NCBI GenBank assembly: GCA_937146645.1
Contig: CAKZRQ010000016.1
Span: 235,224-299,223 of the forward strand
DNA from: an uncultured Cyclobacteriaceae bacterium
GTDB taxonomy: Bacteria; Bacteroidota; Bacteroidia; Cytophagales; Cyclobacteriaceae
Direction: 5' to 3'
DNA length: 64,000 nucleotides
The position numbers and the translations under genes are program-made. The stretch's first letter is position 1, and the number at the start of each line of letters is the position of its first letter. The notes under the pieces are model-generated. The model was given only the letters and a program-made list of their open reading frames with translations, did no database searches and was not told where the DNA came from. Shown piece after piece: positions 35,992 through 44,784 of the stretch.

Positions 35992-36792
35992 TTATGCTTG
36001 ATTAAGATTTTGATATGCTTGATTTTGAAGACCTGAGGCCACGATGCATCCCGCAGCACAGGGGTATGGAATGAGCTGAACCGGATGTTCGAATACACGC
36101 TCGAGCAGCTCCTCATCCATTATTTCTTTGACATTGCCCCACTTTTGAAGAGTGCCGTCTTTAAGCAGAGCGATCCGATCAGAGTATTGCGCAGCCAAAT
36201 TCAGCTCATGCAAAATGATCACCACTCCAATATTCCTTTCAGTCAGTTTCTTAAGAATTTTCAGCACCGCATGCTGCTGAGCGATGTCCAGACTGGAAGT
36301 TGGTTCGTCCAGAAGCAGGTATCGCGGATAAGGCTGTCTTTCCCAAATCTGGCAAAGCACACGAGCAAGCTGAACCCGCTGTTTTTCACCTCCTGAAAGC
36401 TGCTGATAAAGCTGGTTTGAGAGCTTCTCAACCTGAGTGATTTCCATCACTTCATTGAGAATTTGCTGGTGCCTTGAAGATTTAACCTGATGCAATCCAA
36501 GTGAAATAACCTCTTTGGCAGAGAAGGGAAAATTTACTTGTGAATGTTGTGGAAGAACCGCTCTGATTTTCGCGAGATCATGAACTTTAAGCTCTCCAAG
36601 TCCTGTGTGATTGTAGCTGACAAAGCCGCGCTTACATGGAATTTCTCCGCTGAGAATTTTAAAAAGCGTTGATTTTCCAGCTCCATTTGGACCGAGGATG
36701 GAAAGAATCTCACCCGGATTCACCTCCAGGCTCACTTCATCGACGATGGGCCTTTTATGAATGCAATAATGAAGGTTTTTCGCAGCTAGCAT
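35992..36792 (-). CDS. hmuV: Heme ABC transporter ATP-binding protein
   Basis: A 266-residue ABC ATPase: Walker A GPNGAGKST (about 34-42), signature LSGGEKQRVQLARVL, Walker B YLLLDEPTSSLD and the H-loop HELN. It powers heme uptake with the permease encoded five bases upstream. The C-terminal end (CAAGCIVASGLQ) holds two cysteines not expected in the family, perhaps clade specific. Confidence 0.94.
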   Translation of the reverse strand: MLAAKNLHYCIHKRPIVDEVSLEVNPGEILSILGPNGAGKSTLFKILSGEIPCKRGFVSYNHTGLGELKVHDLAKIRAVLPQHSQVNFPFSAKEVISLGLHQVKSSRHQQILNEVMEITQVEKLSNQLYQQLSGGEKQRVQLARVLCQIWERQPYPRYLLLDEPTSSLDIAQQHAVLKILKKLTERNIGVVIILHELNLAAQYSDRIALLKDGTLQKWGNVKEIMDEELLERVFEHPVQLIPYPCAAGCIVASGLQNQAYQNLNQA

Positions 36793-36797
36793 CGGGG

Positions 36798-37847
36798 TTA
36801 TGATTTTTTCAGATTAAAGATGAGCCAGATAAAGAAGGGTGCTCCGCACAAAGCTGTGATCACTCCGATTGGCATTTCCGCAGGAATTACAATGACTCTA
36901 GCAATCAGATCAGCCACATTTAGAAGAATGGCTCCCAGCAGGAATGATCCCGGAAGTACGATTCGATGATCCGCACTGAAGATTAGTCTCACTAAATGAG
37001 GAACCACTAGTCCTACGAAGCCAATCACTCCTACCATCGATACGCCTACGCCTACGATCAAGGCTGAGCAAATCAACAATTGGATTTTTACTTTATTCAC
37101 TGGAACTCCCATGTGAAATGCTTCCTGCTCACCCAATGAAAGTGCGTTGAGCTCCTTGGTTTTTTGAAGGATGAGAATAGAAGGAAGCCCGATTAGAATT
37201 AGTGCAAAAGGAAGCTTTTGCCAGGTGGCTCCACTCATATCCCCCAGACTCCAAAAAGTAAAGCTTCTGAGGGCTGAGTCATCAGCAAAGAATAAGACCA
37301 AACCGATCAATGCTCCGGCAAGTGCATTAATGGCGATACCCGCCAAAATAAGTGTGGCGGTATCAGATGTTCCCTGATTTGTGGAAAGCTTGAAAACTGC
37401 AGCCACATGGATCAGTCCTCCGACGAAAGCAAAGAGTGGAAGTCCAAGACTACTCAAGAATCCAGTGCTGGTTCCGCCTGAAAAGAATACGATAAAAATG
37501 ATCGCAAAAAGCGCGCTTCCAGTGCTTACACCGATAAGCCCAGGTTCAACCAAAGGATTCCTAAACATGCCCTGAAGAGCGGCACCTGCTATCCCCAATC
37601 CTCCACCAATTAGAAGATTCAAGAGAATCCTTGGAAGGCGAATTTGCAGAAGTACGTTGGCCTGGCTGGTTTCAAAGTTTTCTGTTGCTATTCCGAGGGA
37701 GTTTAAAAGAATGGCAAGCGTGTTCTCCAATGGAATCGCGTAGGCTCCAAGACATAAGGAGGCAATGCAGATGAAAAGAAGGCCAGTCCCAAGCAGGGAT
37801 AGCCTTAATACATTTTGATTGCTATATGTCTTAAGTGCGGCAATCAC
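36798..37847 (-). CDS. hmuU: Heme ABC transporter permease (FecCD family)
   Basis: A 349-residue permease with about ten membrane helices and the FecCD landmarks RLPRILLNLLIGGGLGIAGAALQG, RNPLVEPGLIGVSTGS and GFVGLVVPHLVR. It forms the channel for heme across the inner membrane. Its start overlaps the end of hmuT by four bases. Confidence 0.94.
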   Translation of the reverse strand: MIAALKTYSNQNVLRLSLLGTGLLFICIASLCLGAYAIPLENTLAILLNSLGIATENFETSQANVLLQIRLPRILLNLLIGGGLGIAGAALQGMFRNPLVEPGLIGVSTGSALFAIIFIVFFSGGTSTGFLSSLGLPLFAFVGGLIHVAAVFKLSTNQGTSDTATLILAGIAINALAGALIGLVLFFADDSALRSFTFWSLGDMSGATWQKLPFALILIGLPSILILQKTKELNALSLGEQEAFHMGVPVNKVKIQLLICSALIVGVGVSMVGVIGFVGLVVPHLVRLIFSADHRIVLPGSFLLGAILLNVADLIARVIVIPAEMPIGVITALCGAPFFIWLIFNLKKS

Positions 37848-38701
37848 TTTTCTCTAACCGCTTTAGCTAAGTCTAGTGCTGCCTGACCCACTCTTGGTCC
37901 AAAACCAGACAAGTAATTTCCATCCAGAGCCACGATGTTTCCTTCCTGAAACGCGGTGGTTTCGGTCATTCCTTGAATGGCGGTAAGACCTTGCTCTCCT
38001 CCTAGAGTTTGGATTCCAGACTCAAAAAAGACCAGATAGTCCGGATTGATTTTCACGAGTGCTTCGGGAGTAAGTGGCACAAAATCCTCAAACCCGGTAC
38101 TTGGATATTCGATTTTTGCCAGCCCGAAGATTTCTTCTGCAAAGGTCTTTTCACCTGCCAGGAAAACGGTCTGTGGCCCTCTGGCCATGATGAATGCAGC
38201 TTTTGGCTGAGTCTCCTGGCTTTGGAGGTACTGCTCCAACTCTGCTATATCTGATTGGATAGCTTCTTGTAGTCGCTTAGCCGCTGACTCTGCTTCCAGA
38301 TACTTTCCCAAATCGCTAACCAAGGTGTAAGTCTCTTCTACCTTTTTAGGCTTTGCGAAAGCATGAATCTCAATCTGGGCTGCTTTCAGCTGCTCCACCA
38401 CATCTGGAGTGAGGTAACCTTCTTCCATCAGGATCACATCAGGGCCCAGGGCCAAAATTCCTTCCGCCTTGATCTGATTTCTATATCCAATAGATGGAAG
38501 ATCCTGCATGGAAGCAGGGAAGGTGGAGGTGAGGTCTGTAGCGATGATTTGATCACCAAAGCCGAGGGCATTTACCACTTCAGTAACGGTACCCCCGGCC
38601 GTGATGATTTTCACCTGAGCAGGCTCATCATAGTTGGTTTCAGTCTTCGGAGCACATGCTCCAATCAGTAGGGTGAAAACAACCAGTATTCTCGTTATCA
38701 T
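37844..38701 (-). CDS. hmuT: Hemin-binding periplasmic lipoprotein
   Basis: A 285-residue substrate-binding protein (cluster A-III type with two lobes joined by a long helix) anchored by a lipobox (LLIGAC, Cys16). ITAGGTVTEVVNALG at the start and DLTSTFPASMQDLPSIGYRNQI are typical HmuT/ChuT segments; heme ligand Tyr is likely in SIGYRNQ. First gene of the operon hmuTUVSRY. Confidence 0.92.
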   Translation of the reverse strand: MITRILVVFTLLIGACAPKTETNYDEPAQVKIITAGGTVTEVVNALGFGDQIIATDLTSTFPASMQDLPSIGYRNQIKAEGILALGPDVILMEEGYLTPDVVEQLKAAQIEIHAFAKPKKVEETYTLVSDLGKYLEAESAAKRLQEAIQSDIAELEQYLQSQETQPKAAFIMARGPQTVFLAGEKTFAEEIFGLAKIEYPSTGFEDFVPLTPEALVKINPDYLVFFESGIQTLGGEQGLTAIQGMTETTAFQEGNIVALDGNYLSGFGPRVGQAALDLAKAVREK

Positions 38702-40510
<1,809 letters not shown>

Positions 40511-40519
40511 GTCGGTTGG

Positions 40520-40537
40520 CAGTTTTCAGTTGGCAGT
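40520..40537. repeat. Dispersed intergenic repeat, copy 2 (inverted to 14781-14798)
   Basis: CAGTTTTCAGTTGGCAGT is the exact reverse complement of the 18-mer at 14781-14798. It lies in the 103-bp gap between atpD and atpC. Confidence 0.6.
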
Positions 40538-40613
40538 TTGATAACGGTAACTGAATCTAATTAGAAATTTACCTGGGCTTTTGCGAAGGCCTAAAACATA
40601 AAGGATTAAATCC

Positions 40614-40859
40614 ATGCATTTAGAAATCGTAACACCGGATAAGAAAGTATTTCAGGGCGAGGTGTCTGAAGCAAGCTTTCCAGGTGCGGGAGGTGCTTTT
40701 CAGGTTTTGAATAATCACGCCCCGATAGTTTCGGCTCTCGCCAAAGGTGCAGTTTCATTTACTACTTCCGATGGAAAACAGTCCATGATTGTAGATGGAG
40801 GAGTAGTAGAAGTAAAGGATAATGTAATCGTCTTACTTGCTGAAAAAGTAGTGGAGTAA
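40614..40859 (+). CDS. atpC: ATP synthase F1 subunit epsilon
   Basis: An 81-residue short epsilon: only the N-terminal beta-sandwich is present (MHLEIVTPDKKVFQGEVSEASFPG ... shortened here to its key run), with the usual PGAGGAFQVLNNHAPIVSAL loop; the C-terminal helical inhibitory domain is missing, which is common in this phylum. It joins the c-ring to the rotor. Followed by a strong terminator. Confidence 0.93.
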   Translation: MHLEIVTPDKKVFQGEVSEASFPGAGGAFQVLNNHAPIVSALAKGAVSFTTSDGKQSMIVDGGVVEVKDNVIVLLAEKVVE

Positions 40860-40881
40860 GGGGTTATTTGGAATTGAATAA

Positions 40882-40913
40882 GAAAGCCTGTTGAGAGATC
40901 GACAGGCTTTTTT
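40882..40913 (+). terminator. Terminator of atpD-atpC
   Basis: Perfect 9-bp stem AAAGCCTGT (40882-40890) / ACAGGCTTT (40901-40909), ten-base loop, then more T. Confidence 0.9.
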
Positions 40914-40928
40914 TGTTGGGAACGTTCA

Positions 40929-41042
40929 GGTATATGGCGTGGCCAGCTCGTAGCTCCCCCAGTCCTGAGTGTCCGTCGTAAGTCGGACCTAAAGATACCA
41001 CTGGGCGTCGAGTTCGACAAAAAGCTGGATGCGCTATATGCC
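40929..41042. ncRNA. Strongly folded 114-nt element (structured RNA or recombination-site-like DNA)
   Basis: Outer stem: 20 bases at 40929-40948 pair with 41023-41042, 19 of 20 positions paired, four of them G-T wobbles. Inside: CCCAGT (40958-40963) with ACTGGG (41000-41005), enclosing GTCCG (40971-40975) with CGGAC (40984-40988), and a tetraloop hairpin GTCG/CGAC (41007-41018). It thus forms a closed multibranch fold. The wobbles suggest selection as RNA, or as single-stranded DNA as in integron attC sites. It directly adjoins a 20-bp inverted repeat that frames the next gene. No Rfam family is recognised. Confidence 0.65.
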
Positions 41043-41062
41043 ATGTTGTAGGTAGTTAATTC
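41043..41062 (+). repeat. Left copy of inverted repeat framing the zinc-ribbon gene
   Basis: ATGTTGTAGGTAGTTAATTC; 19 of 20 bases match the reverse complement of 41671-41690. It begins at the last base of the folded element and contains the stop codon of the gene it frames. Confidence 0.8.
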
Positions 41063-41664
41063 TTTCTCTCTATATTCATAAATTCTTTTTCATGATAAAG
41101 GTCTTCCAAATCCGAACGAGCTATTATATATGACTCTTCATCATAGTTTTCTGGAACATCTATGTCCTTGATGTCAACATAGCGATCAATTGAATATTGA
41201 TTGTAAACAAATTCTACGCTGTCAGAAGTGACATAAATTAGCTTCAATGTAGAATAATCATTTGCGTCATCACGAAAAGTATACACATCGCCTATTTTTG
41301 GATTTTGGACGAAAGTGAGCTCGCTTGCGTTGTCTTCTTTTACCGCTAAATAGAACCAAGCAATTAGGAATGCAAGCAGAATTAAACCAGAGAATTGCCA
41401 AAGTGGTATTCGGGTCCTGGTTTTCTGATCTTCGAATACTTGCTTGGCTTCGGGTTCCATCTCATATATGTATTTTGCAAGCTTACAATGACTACATTGG
41501 TACACCCCTTTACGACCTAGAGGGATAAACGGAATCCAAAATACATGGAAATGTCTACTGTATATGGTAAAAGTAAGTGAGCCTTGAGTCCCACATGAAG
41601 GACATACATGACTTGTCGACTCCTCGGACAACAAGTGTTTATTTTTTGTTCCAAAAATTATCAC
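41056..41664 (-). CDS. Zinc-ribbon membrane protein in an inverted-repeat-bounded cassette
   Basis: A 202-residue protein. Residues about 20-65 form a zinc ribbon (HVCPSCGTQG ... YQCSHCK), followed by one transmembrane helix (about 92-108, FSGLILLAFLIAWFYLAV) and an acidic C-terminal domain rich in Asp/Glu/Tyr. The zinc_ribbon_15-like head would be cytosolic and the tail outside. It is framed almost exactly by 20-bp inverted repeats (41043-41062 and 41671-41690), and its base composition is more AT-rich than that of its core neighbours, which suggests arrival as a cassette. Function unknown. Confidence 0.75.
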   Translation of the reverse strand: MIIFGTKNKHLLSEESTSHVCPSCGTQGSLTFTIYSRHFHVFWIPFIPLGRKGVYQCSHCKLAKYIYEMEPEAKQVFEDQKTRTRIPLWQFSGLILLAFLIAWFYLAVKEDNASELTFVQNPKIGDVYTFRDDANDYSTLKLIYVTSDSVEFVYNQYSIDRYVDIKDIDVPENYDEESYIIARSDLEDLYHEKEFMNIERKN

Positions 41665-41670
41665 GTATCA

Positions 41671-41690
41671 GAATTAATTACCTACAACAT
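41671..41690 (-). repeat. Right copy of inverted repeat framing the zinc-ribbon gene
   Basis: GAATTAATTACCTACAACAT, 7 bases upstream of the gene's ATG. The next bases can form a small hairpin TGTGT-ATTA-ACACA (41691-41704). Confidence 0.8.
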
Positions 41691-41884
41691 TGTGTATTAA
41701 CACATTTTGTGTCATTATTTTGCAATGGATTTCAAAAAAGTAGCATTAGCTAGCCTAATTGAGAGTATAATGACACTTTTATTAATCTAAAAAATTAGTG
41801 AGAAAGTAGCTAGAAAGGGGTATGGGTTTTTGATGTCTAGTGAATTGTTAAAATCTTTTGGTTTTTTTAATTCTGGATTCGATT

Positions 41885-43072
41885 CTAGGTGCTCTGTACT
41901 ACTAACTGACATTTGGAAAAATCTCCTGATTTTAGGTCCTCCTCCTTTATCATATAGTAAATAGTCCCAAAGCCGAATTCTTCAAAAAAATTGAACTCTC
42001 TGCACATGGGAGAAACCTGAAATAACAATTGCCAGTCTATTGCATCTTGGGATATCTCATCGCTGTGAACTCTACTATTGAAAATTCGTTCTGCTTCATA
42101 GGCTACACAATTCTGCACGTTGTCGGGGTATCCTAGGAACTTGTTCACTTCCTCGTCAATGTATTGCTCCATGGTTAGCTCTCGAAATAAGGATCTTAAA
42201 GAATCATATCGACTCGAGTCTTCCTCTGTAAACTTATGATACTTAATAATTGAATGATCGTAATCTGGCAAATCCAAAATAGGTTTGATTTTGAAGTTGA
42301 CCGGTGTGTCAAAACCACCTACAGGATGGATGCTTTTTTTGTCATGGTCTTGAAGAACTCGGAAATCACCTTTGGATTCTGGCCACCCATTTACGGTATC
42401 CTGTATTTTGAGATAAAAAGACAGATTTGGTATTTCTTTGATCTCAATAGGTTTCTGACTGAATTCGCTCAGATTCAGTGTCGCAAGATGAAAGAGAGGA
42501 TGACTGTTATTATCTAGAATTTCTGACACAGAGTGCTTTGGAGCACCGACATAATGAGACTTCTCTGAATTTGATTTTTTGTTAGGAATGCATAAATATC
42601 CGGGTTTAGCGAAGCCTAGAATTAATTCTTTTTTATCCGGAATGATTAAATCTGCTAGTGCTGATAAGAGAGATTGCTTTGTTTTTAATGAAGAAAGAGA
42701 CCTTTTCTCAGTTCGAGTGAGACCGAGTAGGACAGAGCCAATTTTAAGAGCACCATCTAAAGAATATTCAAGCCCACATCCAAAAATAATATCAAATTTA
42801 AGTTCCACTTTGTATCCTTCATCCTCTATATTTTGGTGGGTGTTTATCCTTCCCTTGTATAGTTGATCTTCAATTAATAGCACTTGGTCTACCCTATCGA
42901 ATTCACCGCTAATTTTATCTACCGACATAACTACATGCCCAGACTCGGGATTATTAGGATGCTCTCCTGGAAATCTAAAGAACTCTTCTCCTGGCTTCAG
43001 GTCGAACATATTCTTTCCCTCCCACTTAATAGGCTTGAATTCTTCTATACTTCGGATTTGTAAAAGGAGCAT
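41885..43072 (-). CDS. DUF1963 (YwqG-like) protein with N-terminal extension
   Basis: A 395-residue soluble protein. The C-terminal 200 residues follow the DUF1963 pattern: PLFHLATLNLSEF, a WQLLFQVSP segment, and an end GTIYYMIKEEDLKSGDFSKCQLVVQ. Residues 1 to about 150 are an extra region not recognised (a beta-rich part with FRFPGEHPNNPESGHVVMS). DUF1963 proteins are often found among accessory or polymorphic-toxin immunity genes; the neighbouring cassette and repeats support an accessory origin. The start at 43072 is not certain, with another Met at residue 22. Confidence 0.7.
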   Translation of the reverse strand: MLLLQIRSIEEFKPIKWEGKNMFDLKPGEEFFRFPGEHPNNPESGHVVMSVDKISGEFDRVDQVLLIEDQLYKGRINTHQNIEDEGYKVELKFDIIFGCGLEYSLDGALKIGSVLLGLTRTEKRSLSSLKTKQSLLSALADLIIPDKKELILGFAKPGYLCIPNKKSNSEKSHYVGAPKHSVSEILDNNSHPLFHLATLNLSEFSQKPIEIKEIPNLSFYLKIQDTVNGWPESKGDFRVLQDHDKKSIHPVGGFDTPVNFKIKPILDLPDYDHSIIKYHKFTEEDSSRYDSLRSLFRELTMEQYIDEEVNKFLGYPDNVQNCVAYEAERIFNSRVHSDEISQDAIDWQLLFQVSPMCREFNFFEEFGFGTIYYMIKEEDLKSGDFSKCQLVVQST

Positions 43073-43201
43073 AATTAAGATTAGTTTCTCAATGCTAAAG
43101 AATCAATAGCAAATTGACTAGAGAAATAGTTAATTTTTTGATAAGATGCTAGAAATTGGGAATGAACTCCTATTTGGAGTTTCTCAAAAAAATCTAAAGT
43201 T

Positions 43202-43861
43202 CTATTTAGAAACTTGAAACCCTAGTATTCGATAATTCAGAGAATCTGGAGTTTTCTTGATTAGGGAATAGCCATTGGTATTCATCATCTCGATTAGCTC
43301 TTCCATACTATAAAGCCGCTTTCCGCAGTCAGGGTCAGAGCAGAATTCTCCGTTGCCATGATCTCCGTGAAAACCGTCACGGATAAAGAGTTTTCCGGAT
43401 GGTTTCAGCTTCTTTTTGAGGTCTTGAAGCATTTCATTCGGATAGTCAAACACATGCATCACCGCACTGGAATAAATAATATCGAGTGAATCATTTGGGA
43501 GGTTGGACTCTTTGAAGTTGCCATAGACCAGATGGAATTCGTTGGGATGTGTTAGGCCATGTTTTTGTTGACCGAAATAGTAGGTGATCATTTTATCCAC
43601 ATTTCCCTGATCCAAGGTTTCTGGATCTATATCCTGAATGAAAATAGTGCTGTTTTCCAGCTGCGTGGCCATTCCTACGGTTAGCGCCCCTGAGCCCGCT
43701 CCCACATCTGCTATGGCCATTCCCGGTTCGGCTTCCATAAACTCCACCACTGGACCGAAGGTTTGCTCAGCAATCTCTTCCGTGAATACCGGTCCCTTTT
43801 TGTAGGGAGCGCAAGAGGAGAGCAGAGCTATGAAGATGAGTCCTTGGATTGGGTTTTTCAT
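43202..43861 (-). CDS. SAM-dependent methyltransferase with lipoprotein signal
   Basis: A 219-residue protein starting with a lipoprotein signal (IALLSSC, Cys17), then a class I methyltransferase fold: ADVGAGSGALTVG (motif I, about 51-63), QDIDPE (acidic end of strand 2) and SSAVMHVFDYPNEMLQDLKKKLKPSGKLFIRDG. A second Cys-rich spot, FCSDPDCGKRLYS, lies near residue 172. SAM is not expected outside the cytoplasm, so either the signal is not used or the domain has another role. Transcribed alone. Confidence 0.82.
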   Translation of the reverse strand: MKNPIQGLIFIALLSSCAPYKKGPVFTEEIAEQTFGPVVEFMEAEPGMAIADVGAGSGALTVGMATQLENSTIFIQDIDPETLDQGNVDKMITYYFGQQKHGLTHPNEFHLVYGNFKESNLPNDSLDIIYSSAVMHVFDYPNEMLQDLKKKLKPSGKLFIRDGFHGDHGNGEFCSDPDCGKRLYSMEELIEMMNTNGYSLIKKTPDSLNYRILGFQVSK

Positions 43862-44009
43862 TTAGGAGCTTGGTTAAGTCTTATTAAGTTAAGTTTTTAA
43901 AAAGGTAACGCTGGGTTTAATAAGTCTATTTTCTTTCTGCTTTTTCTTTATTCCTTAGACCTAGGTTCTACATTTTCCTTTCTTTTTTCTTGGTAAAAAA
44001 GAAACAAGA

Positions 44010-44027
44010 CCCCGATAGCTATCGGGG
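44010..44027. repeat. 18-bp perfect palindrome, REP-like copy 1
   Basis: CCCCGATAGCTATCGGGG. The same core with one change (AGTTATC for AGCTATC) recurs at 44300-44317. Confidence 0.8.
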
Positions 44028-44030
44028 CAA

Positions 44031-44114
44031 GTCATGGCAAAGCCTGTCTGACGCTAGGCAGGCTTCTACCCACGAGGCTTCCGCCTGGCCCGCTGCCATG
44101 ACGACCCACCCGCA
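44031..44114. repeat. Structured dispersed repeat, copy 1
   Basis: Closed by a perfect 9-bp stem GTCATGGCA (44031-44039) / TGCCATGAC (44094-44102). The loop shares CCCACrAGGCT and CGC.TGGCCCG words with the second copy, plus an extra internal hairpin GCCTGTCT.../AGGCAGGC (44042-44063) that the second copy lacks. The 3' flank ACGACCCACCCGCA is also shared. Confidence 0.75.
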
Positions 44115-44299
44115 TGGAACGACTCGTGTCATTTAAACGAATCCAAGCTGCCTTTAAAGGTTCTGGTTTTTCCATTCGAAGTGAAAGCGGTGAAAAATTT
44201 GGTTAGTCCTGGGCTTGACATGGGAATCCACCAAATTTCAGCTTGAATGAGAATTGAAAAATCAAATTGGAACAATTTGAAAGAAGATTTAGGGCTAGT

Positions 44300-44317
44300 C
44301 CCGATAGTTATCGGGAT
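44300..44317. repeat. 18-base palindrome, REP-like copy 2
   Basis: TCCCGATAGTTATCGGGA, an 8-bp stem with GT centre, matching 44010-44027 at 15 of 18 positions. Confidence 0.75.
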
Positions 44318-44361
44318 GGTTACTTTTGGTCTTCAAAAGTGACATAGAAAGGCTTTTCTGT

Positions 44362-44462
44362 GTGCTTTTGCCTTGATGCAAAAGCACCAAAAGATCAAGT
44401 CACAGCAAACCTTCCGCCCACAAGGCTATCGCATGGCCCGGTGCTGTGACGGCCCGCCCGCA
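44362..44462. repeat. Structured dispersed repeat, copy 2, with upstream hairpin
   Basis: A 10-bp hairpin GTGCTTTTGC/GCAAAAGCAC (44362-44387) precedes a 9-bp stem GTCACAGCA (44399-44407) / TGCTGTGAC (44442-44450). Relative to copy 1 two adjacent base pairs differ, and in both the partner base has changed too. The 3' flank is GGCCCGCCCGCA. Confidence 0.75.
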
Positions 44463-44554
44463 ATAATTCAATTCGTGTTGGAATTTGAGGTGATGACCTT
44501 CAATATTGTCCTATTTCATCAAAAAGGATATTTCGAGTTTCCAAAAAATAATTC

Positions 44555-44673
44555 AATCCCCCTTCACCCCCTTGCTAAGGGGGAGTTGGTTGCACGTAAT
44601 TTTTTTGTCGAGTACTATTCGAAATTTTGGACAATGTAAAAATTCCCCCTTTTTAAAGGGGGCATGGGGGATT
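44555..44673. mobile_element. MITE-like palindromic element
   Basis: A 119-bp segment with inverted ends: AATCCCCCTTCACCCCC at the left (from 44555) and, on the other strand, AATCCCCCATGCCCCC at the right (to 44673). Each end also contains its own C5/G5 hairpin (CCCCCTTGCTAAGGGGG and CCCCCTTTTTAAAGGGGG). No ORF and no transposase inside. Similar GGGGG/CCCCC repeats are spread through many Bacteroidota and cyanobacterial genomes. Confidence 0.6.
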
Positions 44674-44784
44674 AGTAAGGATTTGGATTTTGTAGCTCAC
44701 CTTGCATTCGCCATCAAGCGAAAAGACTGATTAAAAGATAAACCTAAGATTAGCTACTTTAAGGCCAGTGAATTTGCCAAACCT

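Larger units (their letters stand above)
43862..44784. other. 923-bp repeat-rich intergenic region
   Basis: No credible gene; ORFs here run through repeats. It holds two copies of the palindrome CCCGATAGYTATCGGG (44010-44027 and 44300-44317), two structured repeats (44031-44114 and 44362-44462) and a MITE-like element (44555-44673), each listed below. It looks like a sink for dispersed, foldable repeats. Confidence 0.75.

Noticed and set aside
40715..41044. 109-codon minus-strand ORF through atpC, its terminator and the folded element
   Set aside because: It is antisense to atpC and reads through a terminator and a structured element; composition is not protein-like.
40929..41690. Standard integron attC/cassette identification
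   Set aside because: The layout is similar, but the core site GTTRRRY/RYYYAAC is not met and no integron integrase is in the window; kept only as an analogy.
44373..44730. Two plus-strand ORFs (88 and 74 codons) in the repeat region
   Set aside because: Both read across hairpin repeats and the MITE-like element; their sequence is explained by the repeats.
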